Part shown: positions 61,946 to 64,000 of the stretch, one piece after another
Layout of the letters: each line of letters starts with the position of its first letter
Position numbering within the stretch: the first letter of the stretch is position 1
Assembly (NCBI RefSeq): GCF_027920805.1
Contig: NZ_JANWOI010000001.1
Coordinates: 806,001 to 870,000 of the forward strand
Source of the DNA: Govania unica
Lineage (GTDB): Bacteria > Pseudomonadota > Alphaproteobacteria > Sphingomonadales > Govanellaceae
Reading direction: 5' to 3'
DNA: 64,000 nt
Translations under genes and position numbers: made by a program
Notes under the pieces: model-generated
Told to the model about the DNA's origin: nothing
Database searches by the model: none
What the model saw: only the letters and a program-made list of their open reading frames with translations

Positions 61946-64000
61946 ATGAGCTTGGAAACGCTGTCGGAATCGGGTTGCCGCAAGTCGCGCCGCCGTCTGT
62001 TCTGGGTATCGACCGCAAGTGTGGCGGTGCTGGCTAATGCTCTAGTCCTCGGGCTGCCGGTTCAGGCGCAGACAGCGGCGGATGCATCGGCCCAAATTCA
62101 GGCTCAGACTGGGAAACCGGGGCCGCAGAAACTTGGCCCCGTGAAGGTTGAGGGCGCTGAAGTCGGCGGGTTCGCCATCGAGGCCCCGGCCGATCAGGGC
62201 TATCACGCCGATCGTCTGCTCAGCGCCACCAAGACCGACACCAAATTGATCGATGTGCCGCAGGCCGTGTCGGTGGTCACCCGCCAGCAGATGAATGATC
62301 TTGCGAGCCAGAGCATGGCCGATGTCGTGCGTTATGTGCCGGGGATCAATTTCGCCCAGGGCGAAGGCAATCGCGACACGCCGATCTTCCGGGGCAACAA
62401 CTCGACGTCGGACTTTTTCGTCGATGGCATTCGCGACGACGTTCAGTATTACCGCGACGTCTATAATATCGAGCGCGTTGAAGTTCTGAAGGGCCCGAAC
62501 GCCATGATTTTCGGCCGTGGCGGCGTCGGCGGGGTCATCAACCGCGTGACCCGGCAGGCCAACTGGGATGGCGCCCGCGAAGTTCGGCTTGAGACCGGCA
62601 GCGACGATCATTACCGCGGCACGTTTGATGTCGGGCAGGGCGTGACCGACGCCATCGCCCTGCGCATGACCGGCCTTTACGAGAATTCGGACAGCTTCCG
62701 TGACGGCGTCAATCTTGAACGCTGGGGTCTCAACCCGACGGCCTCGTTCCGGCTTGGCGACGCGACGCTGGTGCAGGTCGGCTATGAACATTTCGATGAC
62801 AAACGGACAGCCGATCGTGGCGTTCCGTCTTATCAGGGGCGGCCGCTCAAAACCGATCGGTCGACGTTTTTTGGCGACCCGGACCTGAGCCCGACGACCG
62901 CCAATGTGGATGCCGTCAATCTGGCCGTTGAACATGATTTCGGCAACGGCCTGACCATTCGCAACCGCACGCGCTATGCGAATTATGACAAATTCTATCA
63001 GAACGTCTTCCCGGGCCTGGTCAATGCGGCCGGAACCACGGTGGAGATCTCGGCCTATAGCAACGCGACCGCGCGCGATAGTTTCACCAACCAGACCGAT
63101 CTGACCTATGACGTGATGACCGGATCGATCCGTCACACCTTGCTGGCCGGGGTCGAATACAGCCGTCAGGCCACGAACAATTTCCGCCAGACCGGCTATT
63201 TCACGGGCGTGAGCCCGACGACGACCACGATCACCGTGCCGGTCGGCAGCCCCACGATCTCGGTGCCGATCACCTTCCGCCAGAGCGCGACCGACGCCGA
63301 CAATCACGGCGTGGCCAAGGCTTATGCCGGGTACATCCAGGATCAGATCGAACTGACGCCGCAGATTCAGGCCGTGCTGGGTGTGCGCTATGACAAATTC
63401 GATGTGGATTTCACCAACAACCGCAATGGCGCGAGCTTTAAATCAGCGGACAATCTGTGGTCGCCGCGCGCAGGCCTGGTGTTCAAGCCGATCGAAACGG
63501 TCTCGCTATATGCAAGCTACAGCCTGACCTATCTGCCGCGCGCCGGGGAACAGCTGGCGTCACTATCGCTGAGCAATGCGGCACTTGATCCCGAAAAGTT
63601 CAAGAATTACGAACTTGGGACCAAATGGGATGTTAACGGCAATCTGTTGCTGACCGCCGCCGTCTATCAGCTGGATCGCAGCAATGTGTTGGTGCCGCTT
63701 GATCCGAACAACGCGGGGCTCGGCTCGACGCTGGTCAAGGGCCAGCGCACCAAGGGCGTGGAGCTTGGGGCGAGCGGGAATATCACCGACGCCTGGAGCG
63801 TCATTGCCTCCTACGCTTATCAGGATGGCAAGCTGACCGCCGCGCAATCACTGACGGTTCCGGCCGGTGCCAAGCTCGCCAATCTGCCGAAGCACAGCGT
63901 TGCTCTGTGGAACCGCTATAACATCCTGCCGCAGGTTGGCGCGGGCGTCGGGGTGATCTATCAAAGCAAGCGCTATACGACGACCGACAACACGGTGGTC
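61946..64000 (+). CDS. TonB-dependent siderophore receptor (3' truncated by window edge)
   Basis: Outer-membrane receptor that imports ferric siderophores with TonB energy. ATG 61946 has AGGGA 8 bases upstream; an ATG six codons earlier has none. 685 residues are visible. A long signal peptide (about 1-42, ending LGLPVQAQ) precedes the plug domain (DVPQAVSVVTRQQM, VEVLKGPNAMIFGRGGVGGVIN). Beta-barrel strands follow, with TLLAGVEYSRQ and SPRAGLVFKPIETVSLYASY. Plug sequence resembles catecholate-type receptors. The stop lies beyond the window. Confidence 0.94.
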   Translation, partial: MSLETLSESGCRKSRRRLFWVSTASVAVLANALVLGLPVQAQTAADASAQIQAQTGKPGPQKLGPVKVEGAEVGGFAIEAPADQGYHADRLLSATKTDTKLIDVPQAVSVVTRQQMNDLASQSMADVVRYVPGINFAQGEGNRDTPIFRGNNSTSDFFVDGIRDDVQYYRDVYNIERVEVLKGPNAMIFGRGGVGGVINRVTRQANWDGAREVRLETGSDDHYRGTFDVGQGVTDAIALRMTGLYENSDSFRDGVNLERWGLNPTASFRLGDATLVQVGYEHFDDKRTADRGVPSYQGRPLKTDRSTFFGDPDLSPTTANVDAVNLAVEHDFGNGLTIRNRTRYANYDKFYQNVFPGLVNAAGTTVEISAYSNATARDSFTNQTDLTYDVMTGSIRHTLLAGVEYSRQATNNFRQTGYFTGVSPTTTTITVPVGSPTISVPITFRQSATDADNHGVAKAYAGYIQDQIELTPQIQAVLGVRYDKFDVDFTNNRNGASFKSADNLWSPRAGLVFKPIETVSLYASYSLTYLPRAGEQLASLSLSNAALDPEKFKNYELGTKWDVNGNLLLTAAVYQLDRSNVLVPLDPNNAGLGSTLVKGQRTKGVELGASGNITDAWSVIASYAYQDGKLTAAQSLTVPAGAKLANLPKHSVALWNRYNILPQVGAGVGVIYQSKRYTTTDNTVV

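Noticed and set aside
62042-63307. A 421-codon minus-strand frame opposite the TonB receptor
   Set aside because: The plus-strand frame is open from 61946 to the window end with plug and barrel motifs.

Overview
The window is one contiguous piece of an alphaproteobacterial chromosome. The evidence is the str-S10-spc-alpha ribosomal block with secY-adk-rpsM order, the divK-pleD-rpmG cluster, MipZ (a division-site ParA homologue of alphaproteobacteria), the ATP12 chaperone, the panC-mipZ-DnaJ order and the RidA-GDPD-FemAB-like order. The species cannot be read from the sequence. GC content is high, GTG starts are common, and no phage, transposase, CRISPR or other mobile gene was seen.

Positions 1-16980 hold the 3' part of fusA, then tuf, then the S10, spc and alpha ribosomal protein clusters on the plus strand, including secY, adk and rpoA. 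The block ends in a perfect rho-independent terminator. A clear sigma70-type promoter between adk and rpsM (14354-14381) gives the rpsM-rpsK-rpoA-rplQ segment its own transcription start. Positions 17062-23657 carry a lipoprotein-type DegP protease, rarA, a little-known RNase H-like (DUF429-like) protein, crcB, an RluC-type pseudouridine synthase, a HAD phosphatase and ATP12. Positions 23908-28872 hold propionyl-CoA carboxylase (pccB-pccA), a three-copy 157-bp tandem repeat carrying terminators, acylphosphatase, and lipB on the minus strand.

Positions 28970-34999 hold an orphan FliN-like protein, a Met8-type siroheme enzyme overlapping cysH, tRNA-Leu(GAG), mgtE, panC, and mipZ with a membrane DnaJ protein. 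Positions 35072-40215 hold a phosphomannomutase, a phasin with two matching operator-like dyads around its promoter, and clpS-clpA. Positions 40572-48534 are mostly minus strand: a lytic transglycosylase, a Sel1-like lipoprotein, a FemAB-like acyltransferase, a GDPD, a RidA protein, a GGDEF cyclase, then dinB, a HAD protein and a DUF3572 protein. Positions 48875-51895 hold divK, pleD, rpmG (minus strand, too short for most ORF callers) and an Hpt protein with a degenerate receiver. Positions 52031-61399 are minus strand: pyrB-pyrC (the dihydroorotase lacks metal ligands)-plsY-dprA-topA-rnr. The window ends inside a TonB-dependent siderophore receptor with a Fur-like site upstream.

Almost every larger intergenic gap carries short palindromic elements from four or five recurring families (REP/MITE-like). 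Most genes are conserved housekeeping genes. The points most worth a second look are the DUF429-like gene coupled to rarA, the Hpt-pseudoreceiver beside divK/pleD, the metal-site-deficient PyrC, the paired phasin operators, the 157-bp terminator/REP tandem array and the orphan SpoA-domain protein. No complete unknown multi-gene system was recognised.
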